Assembly (NCBI GenBank): GCA_032622095.1
Contig: CP136066.1
Span: 51,682,911 to 51,746,910, forward strand
DNA length: 64,000 nt
Direction of reading: 5' to 3'
From: Siphonodentalium dalli
Taxonomy: Eukaryota; Mollusca; Scaphopoda; Gadilida; Siphonodentaliidae
Part shown: positions 24,933 to 35,963 of the stretch, in pieces
How positions within the stretch are numbered: position 1 is the stretch's first letter
Layout of the letters: each line of letters begins with the position of its first letter
Notes under the pieces: model-generated
Databases searched by the model: none
Seen by the model: only the letters and a program-made list of their open reading frames with translations
Told to the model about the DNA's origin: nothing
Translations under genes and position numbers: made by a program

Positions 24933-26763
24933 ATGATCGGTGAAATAAATCTTGGTGAACTCCAGGCTGGTAAAAAATTTGATTTCACAAACAGATATGG
25001 GAGAGATGACTGTGATGAAAAAATCGACCCATACGAACTCATGAATCACTCTTGTGATTATTATGCACCCACTCAATTCCGGGACAATATAACAAAATCA
25101 AAGAAAGGCACCTCATTATTAGGCCTTAACTGCCGACGTCTAAATGCAAACTGGGATTCATTCAAAGATTTATTATGTAATATTCAAAACAACAACAATA
25201 TATTCGACGTCATCGCCCTATCTGAAATATTCCGGATCAAGGAAACATATGTGTTACCCGGGTATCAACCTTTCGAATACGCAACGCGTCCAGATAACGA
25301 CAATGGTAGAGGTGGGGTTGGATTATTTATCAAAAATGGCATAACATTTAGAAATAGACCTGACTTATCTGTATTTATACCACACGTCGCAGAAACGCTA
25401 TTTGTTGAAATTAATCCTAACAAAAAAAACTCATATGTGGTAGGAGTAATATACAGACCTAACACAGCCCCAAAAGCAGATATCGATGAATTCATGACTT
25501 ACATCGATGCCATAATGGTCAAACTCAACGAATCGCACACTAAAGCATATTTAATTGGGGACTTCAACATTGACCTACTAAACTCTGATAATCATACGAA
25601 AACCGGTGATTTTATAGATAACATATTTGAGCGGGGTTACCTCCCTGTGATTACAAAACCTACTCGGGTCACGGAATACTCAGCAACATTGATTGACCAT
25701 ATCCATACGAACTCAAAGTGGAAATATGACTGCGGAATTATATTATCAGATGTCTCTGATCATTTTGCAACGTATTACATTGAAAATGAATTACATACAA
25801 ATTATACTAACTCAGCACAAAAATCCCCAGAACCCATTCGAATAATTAATAAAAAAAATCTAAATTCATTTAAAGAAATCCTAGGCAGTCTATCGTTCGA
25901 CTCAGTTTTCGGCTGCAATTCAGCAGAACAAGCTTATGAGAAATTTATAGGACAATATATATCAGCATATGAGCAAGCTTTCCCTCTCAGATACACCGAA
26001 CAAAGGAAAAAATATATCAAAAGGGAACCATGGATTACAAACGGTTTATTGCAATCATCATTGAATAAAAGTAAGCTATTCACTAAAAAACTAGCACAGC
26101 CATCGACAATCAATATAGATAAATATAAAGCATATTGTAAAATATTCAACCAACTGAAAAGGAAGAGCAAAAACCAGTACTATAACTCAATTCTCGAAGA
26201 AAATAAAAATAACTTGAGACGAACATGGACCATATTAAAAGATGCTCTTAATTTATCAACATGTTCACATAGTCTTCCAAAAAATCTGAAATTCCGAAAC
26301 AGAACATTTTCAGATCCGGCAACTATTGCGCAAGCATTTAACGAATATTTCGCAACAATAGGTCAGAATACAGCTGATAAAGTAGAGATAATTCAGGATA
26401 TACAACCTCTTGATTATATGTCTGAAAAAAAACAAAAGAACTTCTTCCTTTCAGAAACATCATTGTCGGAGATTGTAGATACATGCACCAAAATGTCCAA
26501 TAAAAGTTGTGTGGACTTTTCTAATATATCAATGAAGCTAATGAGAAGTACTATAAATGAAACAGCAAACGCGCTTTCATACATAATAAATTTATCTTTC
26601 AAACAAGGTGTCGTTCCTAAAAAAATGAAAATCTCCAGAGTAGTACCAATATACAAAAATAGTGCCCGTGAAAATATTGAAAATTACAGACCAATCAGTA
26701 TTCTTCCCGCTTTCTCAAAAATTATGGAAAAACTTATGCATAAACGTTTAAACTCGTTCTTAA
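24933..26763 (+). pseudogene. LINE-1 ORF2, part 1: endonuclease and start of RT
   Basis: The frame opens at ATG 24,933 and is uninterrupted for about 610 codons. Residues 62-280 form an APE-type endonuclease: N66 in GLNCRRLN, E98 in ALSEIF, IYRP at 173-176, D210 and N212 in GDFNID, D255 in LIDH, and SDH at 275-277, the expected metal-binding and catalytic set. After a linker the reverse-transcriptase N-terminus appears (VVPIYKN, NYRPISILPAFSKIMEKL). The frame then meets a 2.8 kb insertion at TTAA 26,760-26,763. In life it nicks target DNA and primes reverse transcription. All catalytic residues of this part are intact, so it is broken by insertion rather than by decay. Confidence 0.9.
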
Positions 26764-29563
26764 AGTCCAGCTGAACTGTAACCTAATTTGAGTATTGATA
26801 TATCATCCCGTGTGTATCTAAGTCCCCTTAACACAAATCCGCAAAAAATCCCGTCAAAATATCCTGCAATTATTTTTTATATCTTGGGAACGAAACAGTC
26901 GCCGAAGATTTGTTTTCATTTTGCACTGCGCGCACATGGCTACTGGAGGAGCACGTGACATGACGTCACGGAGGGAACACAAATGCACAGTTCTGCTTTG
27001 CGTCATTGGCAACGTGCGGCTATAATGGCGATGGCAGGTCAGTGCTAACGTTGTAAAGATGATTTTGATCTTGCTGCATTCGCCTGATGACAATGATCCT
27101 CCACATATCGGCGAGAGACCGGTGACCGACGATCCGACAATAAATCATCGCATCCATGGACCATGCATTTGCACCGGTCCCCCCTCTTTCGGACCAAACA
27201 GATAGGCTGCTGTACGTTGGTCTAAACGTCAACACATTTCCCAATCCTCAACAATAACTGAATTGAAATTCAAACAGTTAGACAGTTCAGCCTGTATGTG
27301 GTTACGTATAATTTTCAACTTATGTTGTGTCAATCAGTTAATTGCGGGGGGGGGGGGGGGGGGAGGGGAGACACATCCTTTCACCATTTATGCAGAAACT
27401 GCATATCACAAGTAGATAGCTCCATGATTAAATAAACAATTATGTTTTAACTTGATATTCACGATACTGCATGGGTATTATATTTGTTGGTATGTAATTA
27501 TTTCGTCTAGTCAGTCATGAACATTGTGAGCAGAAATCGGCAAAAGCTTGACCTATATATTCCATTACTAGTAGGCCCTATAATCCTCCAATTAAATGCT
27601 CTTTATGTTTAAATTTTTTCAACTGGCTTTATATAGACACCCAAGTTCTCATTGAGAATATCTGGTCACTAGTGGTAGGTATAGGTGTGAAACATCAAAC
27701 ATTTTATACTATCAAGAATTTCCAAACTGCTGTCTACGTACCGATACTGACCTGAAGTCTAAATGAAGTATCATGCATGGCCTTTAGATTATCATATAAA
27801 ACACATTTTTTGACAATCTGTCAACAAAACAAAAACCGCAAAAGGCGTACGTATATATATTATTTTCAGTATGTATTATGTTTATTCAATTTATTGTTTC
27901 AAATGAATCAAGACCAGTAACGCACAATCTCCACACGGACCAACTATCTAGGGCCTATATAGGCCTATATCTACCACACTCGGTGGAAATGTGGGCGTTC
28001 CTGTGCATATGACGAACGTAGTACTTACTAGGCCTACGGTACTGCGCTTTGATCACAAATCGAACGATATTTTACGCAAGCTACGTTCGCAATAACAAAA
28101 TAGTCCCTCGCGATTGCTGTTCTTATTTTAAAAATAATACCCATACAGTGGACTGAGGCATGTTAAAAGGTAACATAATTCCATAATTGATCTATCTTTT
28201 ACGATAGTAGGTGTTTCATAGTCAACTTTAGACACATTATTGTCGAGTATGGATATGCACACGCACGTGTATGACGTTGAGGTTAGGTCAGATGTATAGG
28301 TCACATCACCTGCATAATATTTGTTTGTGTTTATAGTTCAAATACCAGTTTGTTAATGCTCGGTTACTGCTTAATGGCTGATGTAGTCATATAAATTCGT
28401 AGCCATGTATATAATTCGAAGTACCGTCAAGAATTTCTCTGAACAATTCGATTGGAATACAAGGAATTTATGTTTTGTTGGTGGAAATATTGGCGAAAAA
28501 TCGTGACAAACTGACATGATCGACACAGCTCGTAACACGTGGATGCAGTGCGGTACTTTTTCGTCTGATTTCATTTATATGCTTTCACAAATGGATTAAT
28601 ACATTGGTGATTCGTATTGGATTTTAATTATTCGAAACATTCAATCTGGTGAGTAGACTTACTAATGATTTTCATTGAATCATTACATTTCAAGTTCAGG
28701 TTCTAATCGATGTTTACGTCACGTTAGACTAGAATTAACGTAGTTCTAACAGTCCCTTATATTACACAGATTGTTGATTGGTAGCCTTGTAAATCATGCT
28801 TAATTTTGCATATTGTTATGCATAGCTGACATTTTGTATTGTCAAGGTGCCGATTTATGTATTCACGCTTGAGTAGAACAAATGACGATTCACACATCGC
28901 CGAAAGTAAATCCTCATGTATGATCCATGTACTACGACGTAGCCGTAGGTCTACTAGACTACTGATACCCCCCCCCCCCACAAGGACCGTGAGTGCATGG
29001 GTGTTTATTGGTACCGGTATTCACGTAGATAACATTTTGTTTGACAACGTGAATCACACTTTTGTATGTCCCAGCTAAGCTTGCATTTCACAATATTTGT
29101 GAAAGATCCTTCTTCAAAGTGCTTGGAACACAAGCAGCTGTATTGTGACAGCCCATTCCAATTTCCAAACTCTCGTTGTGGACAAACGCCGTCCACTGTT
29201 GTTGAATGGCTGCATTAATTCTTGTGCCACTTGAACATTTATGGCTACGTTTTATTCTTCAAAAAAATAAACAACAATAAAATAAGACGATTTCAAAATA
29301 CGTGATTTTAAAAACGGCGCATAAAATTTCTTCCGTCTTTGTACCCTCGGTGACGTCATTTCCGAGTCGCGACGGAAACACCCGATTCAAAAATGACTAT
29401 TGTAAACAAAGAAGCCGTTTTATTCAAATGTCTGGAAATAGTACTTTTTTTGTAAAAATGTGAATAAAATGGAAAGGATACATGTTATAAACCTTATTTA
29501 GCATGAGTTAAGACATATTTAGATATGTTTGGAGCTAAATTAATTGTATTATTCAGCTGGTCT
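26764..29563. mobile_element. Kolobok-like DNA transposon remnant, TTAA target
   Basis: Exactly 2,800 bp between TTAA at 26,760-26,763 and TTAA at 29,564-29,567. The ends are AGTCCAGCTGAA and the complement of AGACCAGCTGAA, a 12 bp inverted repeat with one mismatch. Removing the element and one TTAA restores the LINE reading frame across ...NSFL-TKFDILHEN. TTAA duplications occur in piggyBac and Kolobok; Kolobok is favoured because the termini start with AG, not CCC, and because a THAP-like motif lies inside on the minus strand (see 29,005-29,237). The rest has only short frames, an 18-G run at 27,346-27,363, and nothing else I recognise. Probably a dead or internally decayed copy. Confidence 0.75.
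29005..29237 (-). pseudogene. Degraded THAP-like zinc-finger segment
   Basis: On the minus strand, INAAIQQQWTAFVHNE in one frame is followed, after a one-base shift, by NWNGLSQYSCLCSKHFEEGSF. The spacing W..FV...W..S..S.LCSKHF...SF matches the C-terminal half of THAP (C2CH) DNA-binding domains. The expected upstream C-x2-4-C pair is not visible in the same frame, so the domain is incomplete or split. THAP domains are typical of Kolobok and P-type transposases, which agrees with the TTAA flanks of the surrounding element. Confidence 0.55.
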
Positions 29564-29567
29564 TTAA

Positions 29568-30379
29568 CAAAATTTGATATCCTCCACGAAAACCAATTTG
29601 GATTTAGAGCAAACCACTCAACAACCCACCCATTACTTCATTTATTACATCATATTGCCGAGAATAACGACAAAAAGACACGGGACTCTACATTAGCAAT
29701 CTTTATTGACCTTTCAAAGGCATTTGACACAATCAGTCACGACATACTTCTCCAAAAACTTGACCATTATGGTATTAGGGGCATAACCAAGAAATGGTTC
29801 ATGAGTTACTTAGAGGGAAGACAGCAATATGTTGAAATCGAACATGAAAAATCAAATATGCTCAATATTAACTGTGGGGTGCCTCAAGGATCTATTTTAG
29901 GACCGCTACTTTTTCTCATATACGTCAACGATATGCCCAATAGCACGTGTTTGAATATACTTTCATTTGCAGACGACACAACCCTCCATATTTCTGGAAA
30001 TGACCACCGCCAAATTGAAAAACAAGTTAATTCAGAATTGAAAAAAGTTCACAATTGGTGTTGTAGCAATAAATTGGTTATTAATATATTAAAAAGTAAG
30101 TACATGTTACTACACCCAACTAATAATGACTTTAAATGGAATATTCTTAAAATAAAACTGAACAACGAGCCACTAACACGAATTGGAAACGTTAGACCGG
30201 AACAATATATGAAATTTCTCGGAATTAATATTGATGAAAATCTCACCTTCAAATATCACATATCAATGATAAAAACAAGGATATCCAATGCAATGTACTG
30301 CATCAATAAGGTTAAACGTATACTTCCCAAAAACTGTTTGAAAACCTTATACTTTTCTCTAATCCACAGTCATCTCATA
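29568..30379 (+). pseudogene. LINE-1 ORF2, part 2: reverse-transcriptase core
   Basis: About 270 codons in one frame. They start TKFDILHENQFGFR and cover the RT palm: AIFIDLSKAFDTISHD (motif A aspartate), CGVPQGSILGPLLFLIYVND, and LSFADDTTLHI with the FADD catalytic pair, then WCCSNKL and MKFLGINID of the thumb side. The frame ends inside LIHSHLI at 30,379, where the 11.3 kb TA-flanked element begins; the apparent continuation ATTPVGVYT is read from that element's terminus. The protein resumes at 41,683 with LYGLPIWG. No stop or frameshift is seen in this part. Confidence 0.9.
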
Positions 30380-31416
30380 GCAACCACCCCAGTGGGTGTT
30401 TATACCTAAATGCGTGTGAATTATGACGTCATATAATTTTTCTATATTTCTATACCAAGAGCGAAAATAGCGTGTATGCTTTTTTGTAAATTTCACACGT
30501 GACTTCCGGGAGGTTACTGCGCAGACTCCAGCAGAAACTGATCGAAGAATTACGTTTTCTTCACTTCAACTTCAACACAATCGACTGTTAGTAACGGTAC
30601 TGAGTTAGGAGAGCAGCGTGCTCCGAAGACAACCGCGACGGAGGAATTTACATACAAGTACAACAACAACGATTGCCGATGATCACTTTTTAATTGTCCT
30701 CACTGAGTCATTCAGAGACTCAATCAAATAATAGATTAATCGAGGATTAATCACAGCCTTTCTAGTCTGATAACATGGCATTCGGTAAAATATTACCGTG
30801 GCACAGTTTGTGATTAGCCATCTCGATTGTAAACAAATCTTCTACTCGAAATTTGTAAATTAAAAAAACAAATCAAATTTAAATGTGCATGTGCGATAAT
30901 CAATATCATCCACGACCCAGCCCGGACACACATACCAAATCGCATTCACATCCACTGAGAAACAACGAAGAAGCTAGACATTACACTTTTATTTAGAGCC
31001 GTCATCGGCGTCGACAAAGACAAACACTTTATATACACCGATTTCTCCACTACAAGGTCAAGGCCCCACATGGCACGAAATTGAAAAATCAACGAGTGAG
31101 TGATTGATCTGTGTTTCATGTAATTTGCAACAATGAATGTTGTTTTGAGGATTGTATGGATTATTGTGTACCATAGATACACGAAGACTAGGCAATTCAA
31201 TGTTAGGTGTATTCAATTTCATGACATCATGTGTAAACTGTGTTTGTGACATGATTATTGCACTTTTACTTTCGACAGGAGCTTGGAGGCATTGTTGAAT
31301 TTGTTCTCTAATCATCAAAGGTTGCACAGGTATTTGCTTATCATTAATTTAATCATTTGATTTAGGACTGAAAAAGAATTGTTTCTGTTTTCAAATTGAA
31401 AAGATCAATCGTACTG

Positions 31417-31799
31417 CCCTGCTGGACAAAACAAGTGTCCATTGGCACCGCGGTGTGTTTGGCGTTCGGCGGCGGTGTCAGAGTTTGTAACTGCAGTTGA
31501 GCACCCCGGCCAAGCGGCAAGTACACCATGGCCGACCGTCAAGTACACATGTACACCATGGCCGAAAAGTAACTACAATGGGGCCGAATGGCATGTACAC
31601 CGTGGTTAGATTTCTGGTTTATATTGTCTTTTTTCAGTTTAATGAATGCACACAGCGGCAACTACACCATGGTCGAATGGCAAATACACCGCGGCCCAAC
31701 TGTAGTTAGCTGGTGGAGCCGCTGTGCAGTTGCATTTCAGCCGCAGTGGCAATGCTAAGCACACCGTGGTTAAGTGGACACTTGTTTTGCCGAGCAGGG
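31417..31799. mobile_element. MITE-A in the inner arm
   Basis: 383 bp with ends CCCTGCTGGACAAAACAAG and GAGCAGGG followed by TA; inverse counterpart of 20,598-20,980. One terminus has a GTTTTGCCGAG variant. Confidence 0.75.
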
Positions 31800-31840
31800 T
31801 AGTACATGTGAATTCAGTTCAAATTCATACAGATATCTTT

Positions 31841-32557
31841 CAGATTTTCATGTTTACAAAATGTAGGCGCGCATAGTCCCGCTCGCTGGGTTTTGGCCAG
31901 CCGCGCGGTTTCTATCGAGATAAAATAAACAGCGGAAATACATTCATAAATGTTGCGTAAATTGAATTAGTTTACTCACGATGGATGTCCATTGAAACTC
32001 TTTGATGGTTTAACACTGCTTAATCCACTATCCATTAGCACAAGTGAATGTTACACACTGTGTTTTCATATTGTACATGCTCCTACCCCGGTATATTAAT
32101 TGTAATTCATAATTATTAATAAGGAATTAATTTAATACTCCGATTCAATGCTGACGAAATAAATACGGTAACATCTCCCGGCCACGTGGTCTCGCTTTGA
32201 TTTTCCAGGAATTTATGTGACGTTATAAGCCATACATAGAAATCGTTCAAATGTATTTTTAGCTTCGAATCATTCAGTCTCAGACAGATAGTGCATTTGA
32301 CACTTCACATCGTGTGACGTCAAAAAACTTAAACTGCCAATCATCGTGGCACGAGGGATCACCTTTTGATGAATGCCGACAATGAATGTTGGTTTTGGAG
32401 AATTCATTTGATATTTTGCTACAACATTCAAGCTGTTTCTTTATTCTTGTACGCTCTCCGTATTTGGCTAGGCGCGCAATTGATCGCTCACTGGTTTTCA
32501 ATTTTAGCTGCGCGATGGTGCGCAAGAGCTATCGCGCGCCTCAAAAATTAAACTCTG
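31841..32557. mobile_element. MITE-B in the inner arm, target duplication ATCTTT
   Basis: 717 bp, flanked by ATCTTT at 31,835-31,840 and 32,558-32,563, the complement of AAAGAT around 19,837-20,556. It is therefore the same insertion carried by both arms. Confidence 0.85.
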
Positions 32558-32611
32558 ATCTTTCTGTTGATTCCAACGTTAACACTATTACTTAATATTT
32601 TTACCACTTTA

Positions 32612-33231
32612 GGCCAAAAAAAAAAAAGGTTTTGGTTCTCAGGCACCGCCGCATTGAATAAAAAGGGCCGCATTTTTTTTTTTTTTTTTTTTGGGGATTT
32701 AATCAACATGTCCGTAGAAGATATGTGTTGAATATTAGTGTGCATTGAGCTCTAACATGTAATGTGTTAAAAAGTTACTTGCAGGCTTACAACATAAAGT
32801 AGATGACTACAATTAAGAAAATGATTAGCTGATCCTCATGCTCTTCTTACAATTAGTCATTGTGAACAACTTACACTAATTGTAACTTTATACAATTGAA
32901 AGGCACAGGACTAAATTCAGGATCACATATTAGAATGGGGAGTTATCAGTTTTTAGACAACAATAACAGTAGTTAATGTCAGGGGCATTATATATTGTTA
33001 GGTAATCCCAGTCATACACTGGTAGTACAATGTCATTTTTATATAAGACTAAATGAGTTTATATGCATAACAGTTCCCTCTACCTTTCTGGTTATTACTA
33101 GACAGAGGAAGGTATCTTTGTCCATGCTTACTATGCGCAGAAAAAAATAAAAAATAAAAATAAAACCCTCCCTCCCTCATTGATTTGAAAAAAAAATTGC
33201 CCGAGAACCAAAACACTTTTTTTTTTTGGCC
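32612..33231. mobile_element. PIF/Harbinger-type MITE, TTA target duplication
   Basis: 620 bp with inverted termini GGCCAAAAAAAAAAAA... and ...TTTTTTTTTTTGGCC, followed inward on both sides by TTTTGGTTCTC. It is flanked by TTA at 32,609-32,611 and 33,232-33,234. The homologous outer arm has the empty site with a single TTA (near 19,783), so this insertion is younger than the arm duplication. TTA/TAA duplication is the hallmark of PIF/Harbinger (Tourist-like) MITEs. No coding capacity. Confidence 0.85.
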
Positions 33232-33577
33232 TTAGAGGGCGTTCTTTATTAGATGAACATTATTTTACCCACACGTCATGATTCCATGATTTTAAGGTGA
33301 AGTTGAACAGAAGCGAGCGCTAAGCTTTGTTTTCATTAAAGCATGCTCACACCAGGACGGTGTGGTAATAATAGTAATAGCATGATTTTGTCGGGCACCT
33401 TGGTTTCTTTACAGCCCTCCAGGAATGATTAACTCCGTCTCGGGTCTATAAATAGGCCCTCGGGCTGTTAATCATTCCTGTCGGGTCCAGGTGCTACCAC
33501 GGCCGAGTACTAGTAACTTTATAAACCTGTGGCGACTGCAGTAGCGTTCTTTAATGTGCACACACCAAGGCGGAATA

Positions 33578-34256
33578 CAGGAGAAGTCGGCCCCGCTACG
33601 AAGTCGGCCCCAGAGAAGTCGGCCCAGAAGTCGGCCCCGTACGAAGTCGGCCCAGCTATTAACATCAGTTAGTGACATGTTTACTCAATTGAGTAACATA
33701 CATGTATATCAGGTGTCACGGAAACCTTGTTCAACACTACATTGTATATGACTTAGTGTTGATCTTTATCGGCGTTTCGCTGACTGCTTACATGTGGAAA
33801 TCCCTCTGGCGCGACGCCCATTATAATTATGACAGGACATTGTTTAGGTCTATAGATTAATTGGCTGACTAAGTTTGAAGGTTCGTATCTGGTCTAATAC
33901 CATGTCTTGTATATATGGCTATTTTTCCGGTACAGATTTAAATTTCCGTTTAACGAACCCTATCGACATATCTGCGTAAAGCCATGACAGTGCGCGATAA
34001 GAAAATGGATTGCCAGGAGGTGATATAATCCTCCTTGACACCATGTGACCAAAACATGGTCACATAAAATGGAATGCTACGAGGTGATGTAATCCCTTAT
34101 GACACCGTGTGGCGAAATGTCGGTCTCATCTTATTGTGCCACAGGCATTAACAAGCAGTAAAATAATAATGGGGCCGACTTTTCTTGACCAATCTTTAAT
34201 TTACCCGGGCCGACTTCTCTTGTGGCCGACCTTGTTTTGGGCTGACTTCTCCAGAT
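33578..34256. repeat. Inverted clusters of GAAGTCGGCCC
   Basis: About five direct copies of GAAGTCGGCCC at 33,582-33,655 face three or four reverse copies at 34,168-34,250. Outer edges GGAGAAGTCGGCCC and GGGCTGACTTCTCC are complementary, giving about 680 bp between short inverted ends. It may be a MITE with minisatellite-like subterminal repeats; no target duplication could be fixed. Confidence 0.5.
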
Positions 34257-34464
34257 ACCCCGAGGCATGTACACAGGTTAGCCATTAATGTCTGCACCCC
34301 CAATCAGACAGCATACTGCAGAACAACAAAATACCTGGATAGATGTTGTAATGGGGGAAGTCGGTATTTTTGCATTCGGATCTTTATTCAGTGATCTCAA
34401 ATGAGACTTTTCAGCTTTACAAACTTGGTATCTGACCGAGTTCTGATTTTTGTCAGAATACCCT

Positions 34465-34535
34465 GACCAGGTTGCGATCCCTGGCCCGCTAGCACGAGAG
34501 ACCAGTACACTACAGTACCTCTCGGCTATCGACTT
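34465..34535 (-). ncRNA. tRNA-like segment, possible SINE head
   Basis: On the minus strand, TAGCCGAGAGGTACTGT fits an RNA polymerase III A box (TRGC..AG..GG) and GGGATCGCAACC, about 35 bp downstream, is close to a B box. The latter lies in a CCAGG-loop-CCTGG stem like a T arm. The acceptor stem is not convincing, so a functional tRNA is unlikely; a tRNA-derived SINE head is the better guess. Confidence 0.35.
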
Positions 34536-34943
34536 CCCTAGATTTAAGTAATTGACCCCCTCTATAGTGGTGTCACCCCATGTAATACTGCTGTATTATA
34601 TAAGAAATGAACGGCGGGTTCAATGTGGTCATCGGATTTTTACCGCAAGAAAAATTCAGCAAACTGCATGAACCCCGAAGTAGTAAAGCCAAAAAATATA
34701 TATACCTGTGTTTCCGGTGACCCGCCCACCTCTATTTCGGAGCTCCTGACGGTTTTCATTTTATTCATTTTGCAAAATTCCAACGCATCCCGTTTTATTA
34801 GCTCAACTTACAACTTTGTAAGTTTGAGCTATTGCCATGGGTTGGCGTCCGTCATCCGTGTGACTGTGTGTCCGTCAACAATTTACTTTGTCGCGGGATA
34901 CAGGTTGTGCCTTTAGTCTGATCTCTTTGAAATTTGTCATGAA

Positions 34944-35540
34944 CAGGGTCCGCGCTGGAACGAAATTTACATTTGCCAAATAATTTGCCAAATGAAAATA
35001 TTTTTTGCCAAATTCTTTTAGAATTTGCCAAATATTATTCCCAATAGCATCATTTTCTGCAACCTTGACTGAGTCTTATGTTTCGACACTCACTGTTTGA
35101 TATCGATAAAAAAGCAGTTAGTTAATGATTATGATCTCATCTATTACGGTTTATCATACAACAATAAACCGATTACCGAACAATACAATAGTAGAAGCGT
35201 TGCTTGATCAAAAGCGAACATCATATGAAGATTAGCTATGTAAGCACCACCATCACACTAAATAGAGGTAATCCCTCCACCCGTCGATACTAATGATATC
35301 AGATTAACTGCATCTTAATGGAGGTGTTAACTTTTGCGAAACCATATAAAACACAACTAATATAATTCCATTGTAATAATTACCGAAAATGAATGGTATT
35401 GATTGACCGATATTTTTTAACTTCATTAATAAGGAATTAAAAAGTGACTTGCCAAAACTTTTGCCAAATGAAAATATTTTTTGCCAACTGTGAATTATTT
35501 TTGCCATTGGCAAATTTGGCAAGTGGCAGAGCGAACCCTG
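34944..35540. mobile_element. hAT-type MITE, 8-bp target duplication
   Basis: 597 bp with ends CAGGGTCCGC and GCGAACCCTG, flanked by GTCATGAA at 34,936-34,943 and 35,541-35,548. The host repeat reads AATTTGTCATGAATG elsewhere, giving the empty site. Subterminal TTTGCCAAAT motifs recur on both sides in inverted orientation. An 8-bp duplication plus CAGGG termini is diagnostic of hAT. No transposase frame. Confidence 0.9.
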
Positions 35541-35566
35541 GTCATGAATGTTGACATTGACATGTA

Positions 35567-35963
35567 CCCTGCTGGACAAAACAAGTGTCCATTGGCACCA
35601 CGGTGTATTTGCCATTCGGGTGCAGTGTCAGAGTTTGTAACTGCAGTTGAGCGCCGCGGCCGAGCGGCAAGTACATGTACACCGCGGCCGAACGACAAGT
35701 ACACATGTACACCATGGCCAAAAAGCAACTACAACGGGGCCGAATGGTATGTACACCGTGGTTAGATTTCTGGTTTGTATTGTCTTTTTTCAGTTTGATG
35801 AATGTACACAGCGGCAACTACATTTGTACACCATGGCCGAATGGCAAATAAACCAATGCCCAACTGTAGTTAGCCAGTGGAGCCGCGGTGTAGTTGCATT
35901 TCGGCCGCGGTGGCAATGCTAAGCGCACCGTGGTTAAGTGGACACTTGTTTTTCCCAGCAGGG
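35567..35963. mobile_element. MITE-A, best-preserved copy
   Basis: 397 bp, termini CCCTGCTGGACAAAACAAG and CCCAGCAGGG, flanked by TA at 35,565-35,566 and 35,964-35,965. The host repeat reads GACATGTAGATGGG in sister units, so the empty site is a single TA, indicating Tc1/mariner-type integration. Confidence 0.9.

Larger units (their letters stand above)
30380..33512 (+). repeat. Foldback arm of the composite (inner arm)
   Basis: Inverse copy of 19,504-22,021; without the Harbinger-type MITE it is about 2,513 bp against 2,518 bp. It includes the terminus, a CRE-like TGACGTCA at 30,424-30,431, MITE-A, MITE-B, and a hairpin-forming ATTAATCATTCCTG / CAGGAATGATTAA pair near 33,420-33,480. Homology to the outer arm stops at GAGTACTAGTA. 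Confidence 0.85.
33513..34798. other. Spacer of the composite element
   Basis: Connects the foldback arm to the repeat array. It contains clusters of GAAGTCGGCCC in opposite orientations (see next entry), a near-duplicate pair of AGGTGATATAATCC / AGGTGATGTAATCC segments (34,018-34,110), a 9-bp stem ATGTGACCA/TGGTCACAT near 34,050, and the tRNA-like segment at 34,465. No credible gene. Confidence 0.4.

Noticed and set aside
26764-29563. piggyBac assignment for the TTAA-flanked element
   Set aside because: The termini begin AG rather than CCC and the only protein trace is THAP-like, which fits Kolobok better. No piggyBac transposase motif is seen.
26764-29563. An intron in the LINE frame
   Set aside because: The boundaries lack GT...AG at the frame junction and instead show a duplicated TTAA and inverted ends.
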